Below are positions 1 to 8,164 of a stretch of 64,000 nt of DNA, in pieces. Position 1 is the stretch's first letter. Each line of letters begins with the position of its first letter. The position numbers and the translations under genes are program-made. The notes under the pieces are model-generated. The model saw only the letters and a list, made by a program, of their open reading frames with translations. It was not told where the DNA came from and searched no databases. This DNA is from Paenibacillus_S sp043945595 (GTDB lineage: Bacteria; Bacillota; Bacilli; Paenibacillales; NBRC-103111). The stretch lies in the NCBI RefSeq assembly GCF_043945595.1, contig NZ_JBIFNP010000001.1, positions 4,154,001 to 4,218,000 on the forward strand. The letters run 5' to 3'.

Positions 1-431
1 TAGCCGTCGCACAGGAAAGAAATGCCGCCGCCTCCGACGTCGTCGGTTATGGCGATGAACTGAAGCTGCTCGGAGTAATTGACCGCAACTTCAAGCTCTG
101 CGGGCACCCTCAAGAAATTACGCCGCTGCACCTTGGTAATGGCGTCAGGCTCGGGCTTCTTAATGAGCACCAGCCGGATCACATCGTCGGTAAAACCAAG
201 AACGGAGCTGGTAAAAAAGTTTTTCACCCCGCCGTCCGTCAAAAAATAGGTTGAAATTTCGTCACCGACATACAAGCGCTTCAGGCGGCCGGTATTCTCA
301 TTAATAGGGACTTCCATACTGATATAATTGTCTGTCACGTCGGCAATTCTCGATTTGAATTCCTGTCTCGCTTCTTCCTCGTCAATGGAATTCACTTGTA
401 TATGTAAAATTTGATTTACTTTTGGAAGCAT
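1..431 (-). CDS. ypfA: PilZ-domain c-di-GMP-binding protein, YpfA/MotI-like (3' part off the window)
   Basis: Only the first 143 residues are inside the window; the gene runs off the left edge. An N-terminal YcgR-like barrel (residues about 5-95) is followed by QRRNFLR at residues 102-108, which carries the RxxxR c-di-GMP-binding signature. At residues 130-136 comes the DVGGGG turn that takes the place of the usual DxSxxG. In Bacillus the homologue is a c-di-GMP-dependent brake that acts on the flagellar motor; that role here is inferred. The start is the ATG preceded by GGGGAGGTG with six bases between. Its position after ypeB matches B. subtilis ypeB-ypfA. Confidence 0.85.
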   Translation of the reverse strand, partial: MLPKVNQILHIQVNSIDEEEARQEFKSRIADVTDNYISMEVPINENTGRLKRLYVGDEISTYFLTDGGVKNFFTSSVLGFTDDVIRLVLIKKPEPDAITKVQRRNFLRVPAELEVAVNYSEQLQFIAITDDVGGGGISFLCDG

Positions 432-492
432 CCTCTGCACCTCCCCGCCCATGATGTCAAAACCAGTACTGAAGTACTAGATTCCCAGATTC

Positions 493-501
493 ATTATACC
501 A
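493..501 (-). promoter_or_regulatory. Candidate extended -10 promoter for the PilZ gene
   Basis: On the minus strand the sequence reads TGGTATAAT, a perfect TATAAT with an extended-10 TG. It lies about 60 bases upstream of the PilZ start and just after the ypeB terminator. The matching -35 position is poor, so this is a candidate only. Confidence 0.4.
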
Positions 502-524
502 TGTCGCCCCTATATGGGAAGCAC

Positions 525-558
525 AAAAAAGGAGCCGTCCCGATGAAGACGGCTCCTT
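525..558 (-). terminator. Intrinsic terminator after ypeB
   Basis: GGAGCCGTC at 531-539 pairs with GACGGCTCC at 548-556. Read on the minus strand, the stem is followed by a run of T, and it sits directly after the ypeB stop. Confidence 0.85.
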
Positions 559-568
559 CAGAAAGCGA

Positions 569-1927
569 TCAGGTTTGATTTACCTGTGCTTCTTCCTTGC
601 GTATATGCTCAATCTTTTCTTCCGTACCGTTATCCGCATTGATATACACACGGTACAAGGAGCCGTTGATGGTACCCGAGTATTGGTAGCACAGCACCTC
701 TTCCTGCAGATCGTTGCGGATCAGCGCCAACGTTTCATCGCTGATTTTAAGCTGCGGATTTAGCGACTTCCGAGCTTGCTCCGCAGTCAGCGCAGGCTCT
801 TTCAGCTGGCGTTCCTTATGATTATATACATAATCCGTTGCCTGCAGCCCGATGATTTCCCCATTGTCCAGGGCGACTTTAACGCCGACTTTATCGATAT
901 AGTTCACGATATTATTTTTGCGGGTGGCAAAAATCAAATTTCCGATGTTATTGTATTCGTCATAGCTTACGGCCGTCATGTCCTTATAATCGTGCGAATC
1001 GAGAAATTCCGCTGCGGCATCCCTTGCCTGGCGGATATCGAGTTTTTTCTCGGCAGCCGGTCTGCTCGCTGAAAACCACAGCAGCTGCCCGCCCTTGGTG
1101 CTGTAATCCATATGGACGCCGTCATTCGTATTTGCCTTCGGAGCCATGACGCTGAACGACTGATATTCCGTTCCCGTTCCGTTCTCTACGACTTGAATGC
1201 CAGACGGGTCCTGCAGCTGAAGAAACTGTGCAGCCTTCTGCTTAATCTGCTCTGCCGTCACATTGTCGCCGCTCAGCATGCTGACATCATTTTTTTGGTA
1301 CATGCTCAGCAGACTCGGACTCCATTTGACGTCCGCATATTCAGAGACTTTCTTGTCTACAGTCTGAAAGCCATCGATAATCGCATTATCGAGCGGCTGT
1401 TTTTCCGTCGCAAGGGCCGTTTCCACATCCATCCAGCGGAGGTTGCTTTGCAGTACCTTGGACTGCATGTCGCGAAGACTTGTCGAGATTTCCTCGGAAT
1501 GTTGGTACAGCGCGTTCAAATTGCCCATTTCTTCCTGGCTTAACGGCTGCTTGCTCAAATCGCGCATAGCGGCACGGTAAGAGAAGTTGGCCATATTCGC
1601 CAAAAATTCTTCCGTTTTATTAAACGGCAGCAGCGTCAGAGGCAGCTGCGAAATCTCATTCTGAGCCTGGCTCGTAATACGCCATACGTTGATCAGCCCT
1701 TTTTTATAAGCATCCTGCGACGTGTTATTTACCGCCAGCGTATTGCCCAGCTCCGTGTGCAGCTTATCCACATGAAAGGATAAATCATGAAACGCACGCT
1801 GATACGAATTTTCAGCTTTGATCAGGATCGAGTTTTTTTCCTGATGCTCTAAGTATCCCCATACTCCCGCCCCAACCAAGGCAACAAGCAAAATGGGGAA
1901 CATAACGATGCTTAATCTTTTGTACAT
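569..1927 (-). CDS. ypeB: Germination protein YpeB
   Basis: About 452 residues, the usual YpeB length. The start chosen is the ATG after GGGAGAAG, giving MYKRLSIVMF; the open frame continues 24 codons further upstream without a better ribosome site. A single N-terminal membrane anchor (residues about 5-25) is followed by a long helical region and C-terminal PepSY-type repeats. In Bacillus, YpeB is needed for localisation and stability of the cortex-lytic enzyme SleB in the spore inner membrane. Here sleB is not beside it: the upstream neighbours are a 53-residue cysteine protein and prsW. The partner must therefore be elsewhere, if it is present. Confidence 0.9.
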   Translation of the reverse strand: MYKRLSIVMFPILLVALVGAGVWGYLEHQEKNSILIKAENSYQRAFHDLSFHVDKLHTELGNTLAVNNTSQDAYKKGLINVWRITSQAQNEISQLPLTLLPFNKTEEFLANMANFSYRAAMRDLSKQPLSQEEMGNLNALYQHSEEISTSLRDMQSKVLQSNLRWMDVETALATEKQPLDNAIIDGFQTVDKKVSEYADVKWSPSLLSMYQKNDVSMLSGDNVTAEQIKQKAAQFLQLQDPSGIQVVENGTGTEYQSFSVMAPKANTNDGVHMDYSTKGGQLLWFSASRPAAEKKLDIRQARDAAAEFLDSHDYKDMTAVSYDEYNNIGNLIFATRKNNIVNYIDKVGVKVALDNGEIIGLQATDYVYNHKERQLKEPALTAEQARKSLNPQLKISDETLALIRNDLQEEVLCYQYSGTINGSLYRVYINADNGTEEKIEHIRKEEAQVNQT

Positions 1928-1997
1928 GGTTGTTCTTCTCCCTTCGTCAGCCAAACTTGGTTGGTTGTAGTTTTTGCCCGGAGAAGGAGTCTTATAC

Positions 1998-2030
1998 AAA
2001 AAAAGAAAAAAGAAGCCGCACGGGCTTCTC
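1998..2030 (-). terminator. Intrinsic terminator after the prsW/small-protein pair
   Basis: GAAGCC (2012-2017) pairs with GGGCTTC (2022-2028), followed on the minus strand by a T-rich tract. It separates the prsW transcript from ypeB. Confidence 0.75.
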
Positions 2031-2031
2031 C

Positions 2032-2193
2032 TTACAAGTCATGATTTTCAATATCAAAATCCCGGTCGTTGTTGCAAATACACTGCTTGAAGCCGGTATC
2101 GATTCTTCCTTTATCCCTGCGTCCCCTCAGGACAAATTTCTCGCCGCACATGTTGCAGCGGATCGTTACTTTCACTCTCTCGGTTCCTGACAT
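2032..2193 (-). CDS. Small cysteine-rich conserved-looking protein, 53 residues
   Basis: This gene overlaps the 3' end of prsW by 22 bases and starts at an ATG preceded by GGAGG six bases upstream, so it is probably translated by coupling to prsW. The product contains CNMC near residue 13 and a second CxC (CIC) near residue 40, suggesting a small zinc-binding or redox knuckle. Between them is a basic segment (RGRRDKGR). It ends just before a strong terminator. I do not recognise a characterised family. It occupies the position where sleB lies in B. subtilis. Confidence 0.65.
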   Translation of the reverse strand: MSGTERVKVTIRCNMCGEKFVLRGRRDKGRIDTGFKQCICNNDRDFDIENHDL

Positions 2194-2936
2194 GCCGTCC
2201 CTCCGGTTTGTTCGTTTCTATACATGTAATTATAGACAAACCGGTCAAATTTTAACCTGCTTCTCCGGCTGAGCGACGCGAAGCGGCGATTTGGCATTCG
2301 CCCTGTTGACTTTCCACAGGCTGCGGACCACAAATAACTCATCAGCGGCACCATAAACCAGACCCAATAGTTTTTGGTCGTCAGCAGAATGTAATCAAAC
2401 AAGCCATGCCAGAAAATAGGCAGCAGCAGGGAATACAGCAAGTGTCTCGTCCTTCGCTTCGGATCGAACTTCGCCCGCCCCAGATGGTATCCCATAATAA
2501 CACCGAACATCGCATGACCCGAAACCGGCAGCAGCGCTCTGTAAATCAAGCTGGAAATCGAAGCCGAATTAAGAAAAGCGTAGAACACGTTCTCCAGCGT
2601 GGCGAAGCCCAGCGAGGCGGCCACTGCATATACAATGCCATCATAAGGCTCATCGAACGAGGTGTGCTTATAAATAATGAAATAAACCAGAAACCACTTC
2701 AAAAATTCTTCCAGGCCGGCAGAAATGATAAAGGAGAATACGAACGGATTGTCACCCAATCCATGCACGAAAGCCCGCTGAAGCACCATAACGGGAAAAA
2801 CAAGCATAACGCCAAATAAAAACACCTTGAGCACAAGGTGAAATGGCTCTGTGTCATATCGGTCCTTTAAGTAAAAATAAATGAGCAAAGCGACACCTGG
2901 CGCAATCGCTGCCGTCAAGACTGAGAAGACGCTCAA
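2172..2936 (-). CDS. prsW: PrsW-family intramembrane metalloprotease
   Basis: A 254-residue polytopic membrane protein with the four conserved family motifs: EEFLKW near residue 75, GFATLEN near 110, PVSGHAMFG near 138 and FWHGLFD near 175. The Glu and His residues in these motifs form the predicted metal site. In B. subtilis, PrsW makes the first cut in anti-sigma factor RsiW in response to envelope stress. No rsiW or sigW is visible here. The C-terminal tail is longer and more basic than in B. subtilis PrsW. Confidence 0.9.
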   Translation of the reverse strand: MSVFSVLTAAIAPGVALLIYFYLKDRYDTEPFHLVLKVFLFGVMLVFPVMVLQRAFVHGLGDNPFVFSFIISAGLEEFLKWFLVYFIIYKHTSFDEPYDGIVYAVAASLGFATLENVFYAFLNSASISSLIYRALLPVSGHAMFGVIMGYHLGRAKFDPKRRTRHLLYSLLLPIFWHGLFDYILLTTKNYWVWFMVPLMSYLWSAACGKSTGRMPNRRFASLSRRSRLKFDRFVYNYMYRNEQTGGTACQEPRE

Positions 2937-3087
2937 TGTGTCCCCCTCCTCCGTTCTTGTCTAACAAAGTCTTATCTCATATTATAGACCGTTTCAAACT
3001 ACTTTGCCATTCAATCTTTCACGATGGATGGAATTCCGCTTATCCCCCAACGATCGCCTGTCATGGCAGCTTTTAATTAGCGCAAGC

Positions 3088-3125
3088 AAAAAAGCACCCG
3101 CAAAAACGCATGTTTTTACGAATGC
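3088..3125 (-). terminator. Intrinsic terminator after the MecA-family gene
   Basis: A 14-bp stem (3094-3107 with 3112-3125, a few G-T pairs) with a four-base loop is followed by six T on the minus strand. Confidence 0.8.
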
Positions 3126-3170
3126 CTCTGAACAGCGATTCAATGACCGCAGAATCCCTGTGTATGCGAT

Positions 3171-3773
3171 TTATTTAAAATGCGAGCAGAGCACCTTGAT
3201 AGCGTCGGCAGCAATAACCGTCTTCCCGTATTCCTCCAAGACCGCCCGGGTAACGGAAGCCGCTTCGCCGAATTCCGACAGCACTGCGATTACCGCTTGA
3301 TATCCGCTTTCATCCATATCAACGGCGTCCATCTGCAGGAACCACTTGTTCTTATACGAAAACAAGGACCCTCCATCCGTTACAAGCGGATTCAACACCT
3401 TGGCCATGCGAAGCAAATCCTCAAAGTCATGGAATACGTAGGAGATTTGATCCGTCTGCTCAAGCGTTACCTCAAGCTCATACATTTCTTCGACTTCTTC
3501 ATCCAAGGAATCAGCGGAGTGATGAAAATCCATTTTACCGCGGGTCACAATGACGACCATACCTTGAGCGGGAAGCGCAAGCACTTCGACGGCCAAAGAA
3601 CCGGAAGGTTCGAAGCCCAGCTCGGTGTACGCCTGGTCCATCATATCGCTGAACAGTTCATGCACCTTCGGAATTTCTCTCCACATGTCATCCTTTTGAA
3701 TGCCTCGCTCCGTCAAGTCGTCGAATGTGAGGAAAATCCGTATCTTGTCCTGACTTAAACGCTCCATTTTCAT
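3171..3773 (-). CDS. ypbH: MecA/YpbH-family ClpC adaptor protein
   Basis: 200 residues, start after AGGAGG with eight bases spacing. The N-terminal MERLSQDKIRIFLTFDDL block and the PxxQGMVVIVTRG segment near residue 70 are typical of MecA N domains. The C-terminal half, with YVFHDFEDLLRMA and QAVIAVLSEFG, is the ClpC-binding domain. MecA proteins deliver substrates such as ComK to ClpCP. The short acidic linker and the position beside prsW resemble B. subtilis ypbH (mecB) more than mecA; a full genome would be needed to see whether this is the only copy. Confidence 0.85.
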   Translation of the reverse strand: MKMERLSQDKIRIFLTFDDLTERGIQKDDMWREIPKVHELFSDMMDQAYTELGFEPSGSLAVEVLALPAQGMVVIVTRGKMDFHHSADSLDEEVEEMYELEVTLEQTDQISYVFHDFEDLLRMAKVLNPLVTDGGSLFSYKNKWFLQMDAVDMDESGYQAVIAVLSEFGEAASVTRAVLEEYGKTVIAADAIKVLCSHFK

Positions 3774-3908
3774 ACAGAATTCCTCCTTGCCGACACGTAT
3801 AATAACAGCTTATGAAGTAAGGTCAAAAAGGTGAGAAAGCTTCAATAGCTTGTATTCAATTATATGACTATTATATCACAACATAACAAAAATGTACGAA
3901 TGCCTAAT

Positions 3909-3948
3909 AAAAAAAGAAAAGCATAAACGGAATTTTATCCGCTTATGC
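3909..3948 (-). terminator. Intrinsic terminator after the YtxH-like gene
   Basis: GCATAAACGGA pairs with TCCGCTTATGC, with a T-rich tract next to it on the minus strand. Confidence 0.8.
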
Positions 3949-3974
3949 CTCTTGAGTTTCTATTCTAAAGCATT

Positions 3975-4280
3975 TTATTGCACATGATGTTCATTCTGAT
4001 GATCTGCCGACTGATTATTGTCAGCCAAAATTTCATTGACGGTTGCCTGCAAGCCCGGATCTTCCTTCACAATATCTTTGATCTTGTCCATCCCTTCGGT
4101 GCTGAAAGGATCGTCCTTTTTGAAAGCGGCATTTGCCGATTTCTTCGTTTTGTCCATCACATTGCCTAAAGACTGATTACTGGTTAAAGCGGAAAAAAGC
4201 ATCGATTTACTCTTTTTGTTGAAATAAACGACCGCCGCTGCCCCCACTAATCCGCCGAACAAAAATGAACCGAATTTCAT
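3975..4280 (-). CDS. YtxH-like membrane-anchored small protein
   Basis: 101 residues from the ATG preceded by GGAGGG with six bases spacing (MKFGSFLFGG). A glycine-rich N-terminal membrane helix (residues about 5-22) ends in NKKSKS. A charged helical domain follows, and the tail ends in HQNEHHVQ. This layout matches YtxH-type general-stress proteins, whose exact role is unknown. The gene diverges from the deacetylase and has its own terminator. Confidence 0.6.
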   Translation of the reverse strand: MKFGSFLFGGLVGAAAVVYFNKKSKSMLFSALTSNQSLGNVMDKTKKSANAAFKKDDPFSTEGMDKIKDIVKEDPGLQATVNEILADNNQSADHQNEHHVQ

Positions 4281-4381
4281 AGCCATCCCTCCATCAGTTA
4301 GGTTCATACGTATTTTCCGCTAGGAGCCGCGGTTACATGCATGATAAAATAAGGAAACCAACAAGGAATAGGAGTCATGCC

Positions 4382-5321
4382 ATGAATACGAAGCCGGTCT
4401 GGCTGCTCTCGGCCGCACTGCTGCTGTCCGCCGCCGCATGCCAGCATACGAACCCTTCCGCATCCGCTCCTCCGGCTGCATCCGCCGGTTCTTCCCAAGC
4501 GGGACCAGCCGCCGCCCATACCCCTGGAGAGGGCAAAGAGTCCGCTCACGCCGACGACACTTCCGCTTCGGGAGCCGCCGGAGCCGGGACGAATCCGGCT
4601 CAAGCCTCCGAGCAGGCTAAGCCCGACGTGCCGGCTGCCGAAAAGGATAAGGCCGCTCCACCGAAACAAACGGCCAAGCTCTATAAGCTGAATCCCAAAT
4701 CGTACGATATCGTGCCTATAGATTCGAATACGGCTTCGAAGCAGGTGGTGCTGCTTACTTTTGACGACGGTCCCAAGGATCATGACATGCTGGAATCCAT
4801 CCTCACGACGCTGGATAAGCATAAAGCGAAAGCGATCTTTTTCGTCAACGGCTACCGGGTCAAGCAGAAGCCCGAGCTGCTAAAGCTCATTTTCGGACCA
4901 TGGCCAGACGATCGGCAATCATTCGTGGGACCACATCGATCTAAAAAAGGAAAGCAAGGAAAAAGTAGCGCAGCAAATTGATGACGTTCAGCGGATTGTA
5001 AAGGAAGCGGCTGGGGTGACGCCGCAGTTTTTCCGTCCTCCCTTTGGCTCCGGCGGAGACGAGGTGCGTGCGAAGGTCAAGGAAGACAGCATGCTGTTCA
5101 TGACTTGGTCCAACGGTTCGCTGGATTGGGAGATGTCCGCGAAAAATAACGATCCCGATAAAATTATCGGCAATGTGCTGAAGCAGCTGCGTCCCGGCAG
5201 CAACATTCTGATGCATGAGCTGCCCTGGACCGCTCAAGCGTTGGACAAGCTGCTCACCGAACTCGAAGCGAAGCAGTACGGCTTCGTCGATCCGGCCTCT
5301 ATCGACACTGTGTCTGAATGA
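4382..5321 (+). CDS. Lipoprotein polysaccharide deacetylase (frameshifted in this sequence)
   Basis: The start is the ATG after AGGAG. A hydrophobic signal ends in SAAAC, a probable lipobox, followed by a low-complexity Ala/Ser/Pro linker to about residue 95. The NodB-type domain has TFDDGP (motif 1), NHSWDH (motif 2), RPPFGSG (motif 3) and a late LMHE motif. The frame breaks at 4895-4896: TTTCGGACC should be TTTCGACC, and removing one G restores a continuous frame into NHSWDH. The 5' part then ends at 4981 and the 3' part is open to 5321. The family removes acetyl groups from peptidoglycan or related glycans at the cell surface; substrate unknown. Confidence 0.8.
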
Positions 5322-5330
5322 TGCGTTGAC

Positions 5331-5376
5331 AAAAAAGAGGCGGAGAAGGGTCACAGCTCTAACCTGACCCTTCTCC
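5331..5376 (-). terminator. Terminator after the small membrane protein gene
   Basis: A perfect 12-bp inverted repeat (5342-5353 with 5365-5376) is followed by six T on the minus strand. The stem contains the stop codon of the upstream minus-strand gene. It may also stop the convergent deacetylase transcript. Confidence 0.8.
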
Positions 5377-5569
5377 ACCCCCATATCAGCAGGCCGACCA
5401 CCAATAAGATGAACAGCCACAGCAAGGTTCCGTAAAAAATGCGGAGCCTTTTCTCCCGTTCGGAACGGTGCACCGCGTGTCGCGGCGGCAGCGAGCTTTC
5501 TTCCGGTTCTTCCCCCGCAGGCTCTTGTTTTACTTCCATATCCCCGGTAAGTGTAGATTTATACTGCAT
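5351..5569 (-). CDS. Small single-span membrane protein, unknown function
   Basis: 72 residues starting MQYKSTLTGD. The ATG overlaps the TAA of the CPBP gene by one base (TAATG), which implies translational coupling. The first half is acidic and proline-rich; a basic patch (RSEREKRLR) precedes one membrane helix and a short WGWRRVR tail. No family is recognised. The coupling suggests a partner of the neighbouring protease. Confidence 0.6.
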   Translation of the reverse strand: MQYKSTLTGDMEVKQEPAGEEPEESSLPPRHAVHRSEREKRLRIFYGTLLWLFILLVVGLLIWGWRRVRLEL

Positions 5570-6162
5570 TAATCCTCTCTCCTGTAGCGAATAATACACC
5601 CCATAATAAAATCAATAACAAAGTGGGCGATAATAGGAGTCCATAACGAACCTGTTTGAATATAGATCCAGCCCAGCCCGTAGCTGATACCGAACACCAT
5701 CCCGGTCATCAGCCAATGCTGCAAATAACGGATATGTATGGCAGCAAACAAAATACTGGTCCAGTAAGGTCCCCATGACGCTTGAATGGCTCCGCGGAAC
5801 AACCACTCCTCGCAGACAGCAACCACAAACGACATCAGCGCAATATGCCATAAAGGGCGGTTCCTGAACAGCATCTCATTGATCCCGCCGTCGTCCGTCA
5901 CCTCCGGCGGCACCCAATTCGAAACGAGCAGATCGACCACAAGCACAGCCGCGGCAAAAGCAACTCCCCATACAATAATAACCCAGAGATGCTGCAAGGA
6001 AAACATTTGGGCTAGCGATGGCCTCTGAAACAGCATGACGATCGTTCCCAGAACCAGCACTCCCAGCTGGGTTAAATACAGGTTAAGCAGCAGGAAGCGG
6101 TCGTCCAGCTCATCGATATTGACTTGACGAAACTTCAATGACTTGAAATTAAATTTTTTCAT
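5569..6162 (-). CDS. CPBP-family intramembrane glutamic protease
   Basis: 197 residues with several membrane helices. CEEWLFRG near residue 118 is the EExxxR motif, and it is followed by FAAIH near 139 and AHFVIDF near 179, giving the Glu/His set of the CAAX-protease and bacteriocin-processing (Abi/YdiL) family. Substrate is unknown. It forms a two-gene unit with the small membrane protein after it. Confidence 0.8.
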   Translation of the reverse strand: MKKFNFKSLKFRQVNIDELDDRFLLLNLYLTQLGVLVLGTIVMLFQRPSLAQMFSLQHLWVIIVWGVAFAAAVLVVDLLVSNWVPPEVTDDGGINEMLFRNRPLWHIALMSFVVAVCEEWLFRGAIQASWGPYWTSILFAAIHIRYLQHWLMTGMVFGISYGLGWIYIQTGSLWTPIIAHFVIDFIMGCIIRYRRED

Positions 6163-6231
6163 CCATAGATTCCTTTTTTCGACAAAATCACCTATACTAT
6201 CAATTAGAAAAAGACGACAAGGAGCTTGATG

Positions 6232-7149
6232 ATGGACAAACGGCTGACACGCTCTGATTACTTATTTGCCGTAACCTTTATTTTTATGCTGGTCTTTGCA
6301 CTTGGAACCTTTTTCTTCGGTCTCAAGATGGGTCAGGAACGTTCCGCCGCCAAATACGAAGAACTGTTAACCAAGCAAAACGAAGGATCCAAAACATACG
6401 GCGCATATCATCAACAGTATTTGGTGTCCTACTATCATACCATTTATCAGCCTTACAGGGAATTTCATAATAAGTGGTTTGATAAACTGGGCGAACTGGA
6501 ATCCAATCCATCTGCGGATGCATCATTAATTATGAAAGAACTGAGCAAGCTGGCCAAAGAAAAATACGATCAGCTAAGCGCTAAATCTATGCCCGACTCC
6601 TCTCCTCTGCTTCAGGAAGGGCTGCAAAATTACGCAAAAAGCTTGAAGCTGTTTAACGAAGCGCTCGGTAACTTCCAAGCGAAAGCGAACAGCTACAAAG
6701 GCAGCGACCTGATCGCCGAGATGGACAAGGACGCTTATTTGACCGAAGCTAAAAAATACGCGCTGGCCGCTCAAAAAAACTATTATGACGCGATATTGAA
6801 GTGGAACGAAACCGAGAACGCCCAGCTTAAGCATGTAGACGTGACGAAAGAGCTGAGCTTGAATGACTGGAGCACGCTCTCGCTGAACATGAAAAACGAT
6901 TATCTCGCCAATGCCCTTGCCGCCGCGGTGAACTACACGCCTTACACGCCGCAGGATTTGTCTTCTCGGATCGATGAAATGGTGGCAACCGGGCAGGCTC
7001 GTAAAATGAATCTGGCGCAGGTTCAGCAAGTGATTGATGTATTGAATGCAACCGACGCGATCCGCACGGGCGACTTTATCCGCAGTAAGAGCAAGTGGTA
7101 TCCGAACGAAACCCTGCCTCAGCTGCCGTTCTTTTTCAGCCAAAATTAA
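6232..7149 (+). CDS. Membrane-anchored extracytoplasmic protein, unknown function
   Basis: About 305 residues. Three in-frame starts are possible (TTG 6226, ATG 6229, ATG 6232); AAGGAG sits seven bases before 6232. One N-terminal membrane helix (residues about 11-30) is followed by a hydrophilic, mostly helical domain rich in Lys, Tyr, Asn and Leu with no cysteines. I recognise no domain. It diverges from the CPBP gene and is followed by its own terminator, so it is a single-gene unit. Confidence 0.7.
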   Translation: MDKRLTRSDYLFAVTFIFMLVFALGTFFFGLKMGQERSAAKYEELLTKQNEGSKTYGAYHQQYLVSYYHTIYQPYREFHNKWFDKLGELESNPSADASLIMKELSKLAKEKYDQLSAKSMPDSSPLLQEGLQNYAKSLKLFNEALGNFQAKANSYKGSDLIAEMDKDAYLTEAKKYALAAQKNYYDAILKWNETENAQLKHVDVTKELSLNDWSTLSLNMKNDYLANALAAAVNYTPYTPQDLSSRIDEMVATGQARKMNLAQVQQVIDVLNATDAIRTGDFIRSKSKWYPNETLPQLPFFFSQN

Positions 7150-7152
7150 ATG

Positions 7153-7207
7153 AAAGCCGCAGCCTTCGAAGCGCCTTGACGGGCTTTCCGGAGACTGCGG
7201 CTTTTTA
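7153..7207 (+). terminator. Intrinsic terminator
   Basis: AAAGCCGCAG at 7153 pairs with CTGCGGCTTT at 7195, followed by TTTAA. It lies between convergent genes. Confidence 0.75.
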
Positions 7208-7215
7208 AGTGCTGC

Positions 7216-7542
7216 TTAATCGTATTGAAAGCCCCGAAGCATGGCGACAGCCGCCATTCCCCCTTCGACGTTCACGACATTGTCGAACCCTTGCTGACGC
7301 AAATAATAACAAACGTTCGCGCTTCGTACGCCATGCGCGCATACGATATACACCGTTTTGTCGTCGGGCAGCTCGCTCATGCGTGCCGGGATGGTATTCA
7401 TGGGGATTAAAGTCGCCTCATCCAAATGATAATAGTTCCATTCCATAGGTTCGCGGACATCGATAATGACGGCATCCCCTAATTCCTTGTTGTTCAGCTT
7501 GTTTACGAACTGCTGCGGCTCTATAACTTCAAACGAATCCAT
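7216..7542 (-). CDS. Rhodanese-like domain protein
   Basis: 108 residues, a single rhodanese domain. VIIDVREPMEW is the first conserved block and YIVCAHGVRS (Cys about residue 69) is the active-site loop that would carry a persulfide. The end block is GFDNVVNVEGGM. Single-domain rhodaneses transfer sulfane sulfur; the acceptor is unknown here. The gene stands alone, convergent with the upstream plus-strand gene. Confidence 0.85.
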   Translation of the reverse strand: MDSFEVIEPQQFVNKLNNKELGDAVIIDVREPMEWNYYHLDEATLIPMNTIPARMSELPDDKTVYIVCAHGVRSANVCYYLRQQGFDNVVNVEGGMAAVAMLRGFQYD

Positions 7543-7780
7543 TCGTATATTCCCCCTTCTTCAAATGAAATGGTTCCTGTAAGAACCATATCGAAAAAAT
7601 CCGGGTTATTCAAGAGCGTATTTCGCCGAATTAACACATAATACACAAATAAATAACAAAAAGGGCATTGCAATCGCGGCCGAATTCCCCTAAAATATGA
7701 ACATAAACACACGAACGTTTATGACTGTTTCAGCCATAATTATTAAGATTTTGGCCCTATCATAATCGTTTCGACACCTA

Positions 7781-7809
7781 TTGACATGACCTTGAAGGCA
7801 TGTTACGCT
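7781..7809 (+). promoter_or_regulatory. Sigma-A promoter of serA
   Basis: TTGACA at 7781-7786 and TACGCT at 7804-7809 are separated by 17 bases, about 30 bases before the T-box leader. The 7543-7780 stretch upstream of it holds nothing else I can identify. Confidence 0.8.
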
Positions 7810-7837
7810 AAGAAAAATTTCAATTGCAACAAAACAT

Positions 7838-8107
7838 TGACGGAGACAGTGTGAATGAATAATGCGCAGAGAGCCGATGTATTGGTGTGAGTCGGACATT
7901 ATTGTTTGCATGGAGCACTCCAGAGTTGCTGTACCGAACTGCATGGACATGCATCTAGGCTCAGCCGGGTAGAATCCGTTATCTTTCCGGGTCTAACGAC
8001 TCACGAGGCTGTACGTGCGAGCGCACAGCGAATTAGGGTGGCACCACGAAAGTAACTCTTCGTCCCTTCATATACGGTAATCGTATGGGGATTAAGAGTT
8101 TTTTTAT
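7838..8107 (+). promoter_or_regulatory. T-box riboswitch leader of serA
   Basis: The leader carries the diagnostic T-box sequence AGGGTGGCACCACG (about 8034-8047). An intrinsic terminator follows: AACTCTT at 8054-8060 pairs with AAGAGTT at 8094-8100, then a T run. Stem I is visible from GGAG near 7842 to CTCC near 7919, with AATAATG/CATTATT as its middle helix. T-boxes bind uncharged tRNA and release the terminator. A serine AGC triplet at about 7914-7916 lies where the specifier is expected, which would fit a serine biosynthesis gene; that assignment needs a fold model. Confidence 0.9.
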
Positions 8108-8164
8108 TGTGTCCGCTTCTCTATGCGAGAAGACGCACAAATCATAACTGGAGGTTAGAGCGAA

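Noticed and set aside
7690..7950. 86-codon minus-strand frame before serA
   Set aside because: It runs through the promoter and stem I of the T-box leader on the other strand and has no ribosome site.
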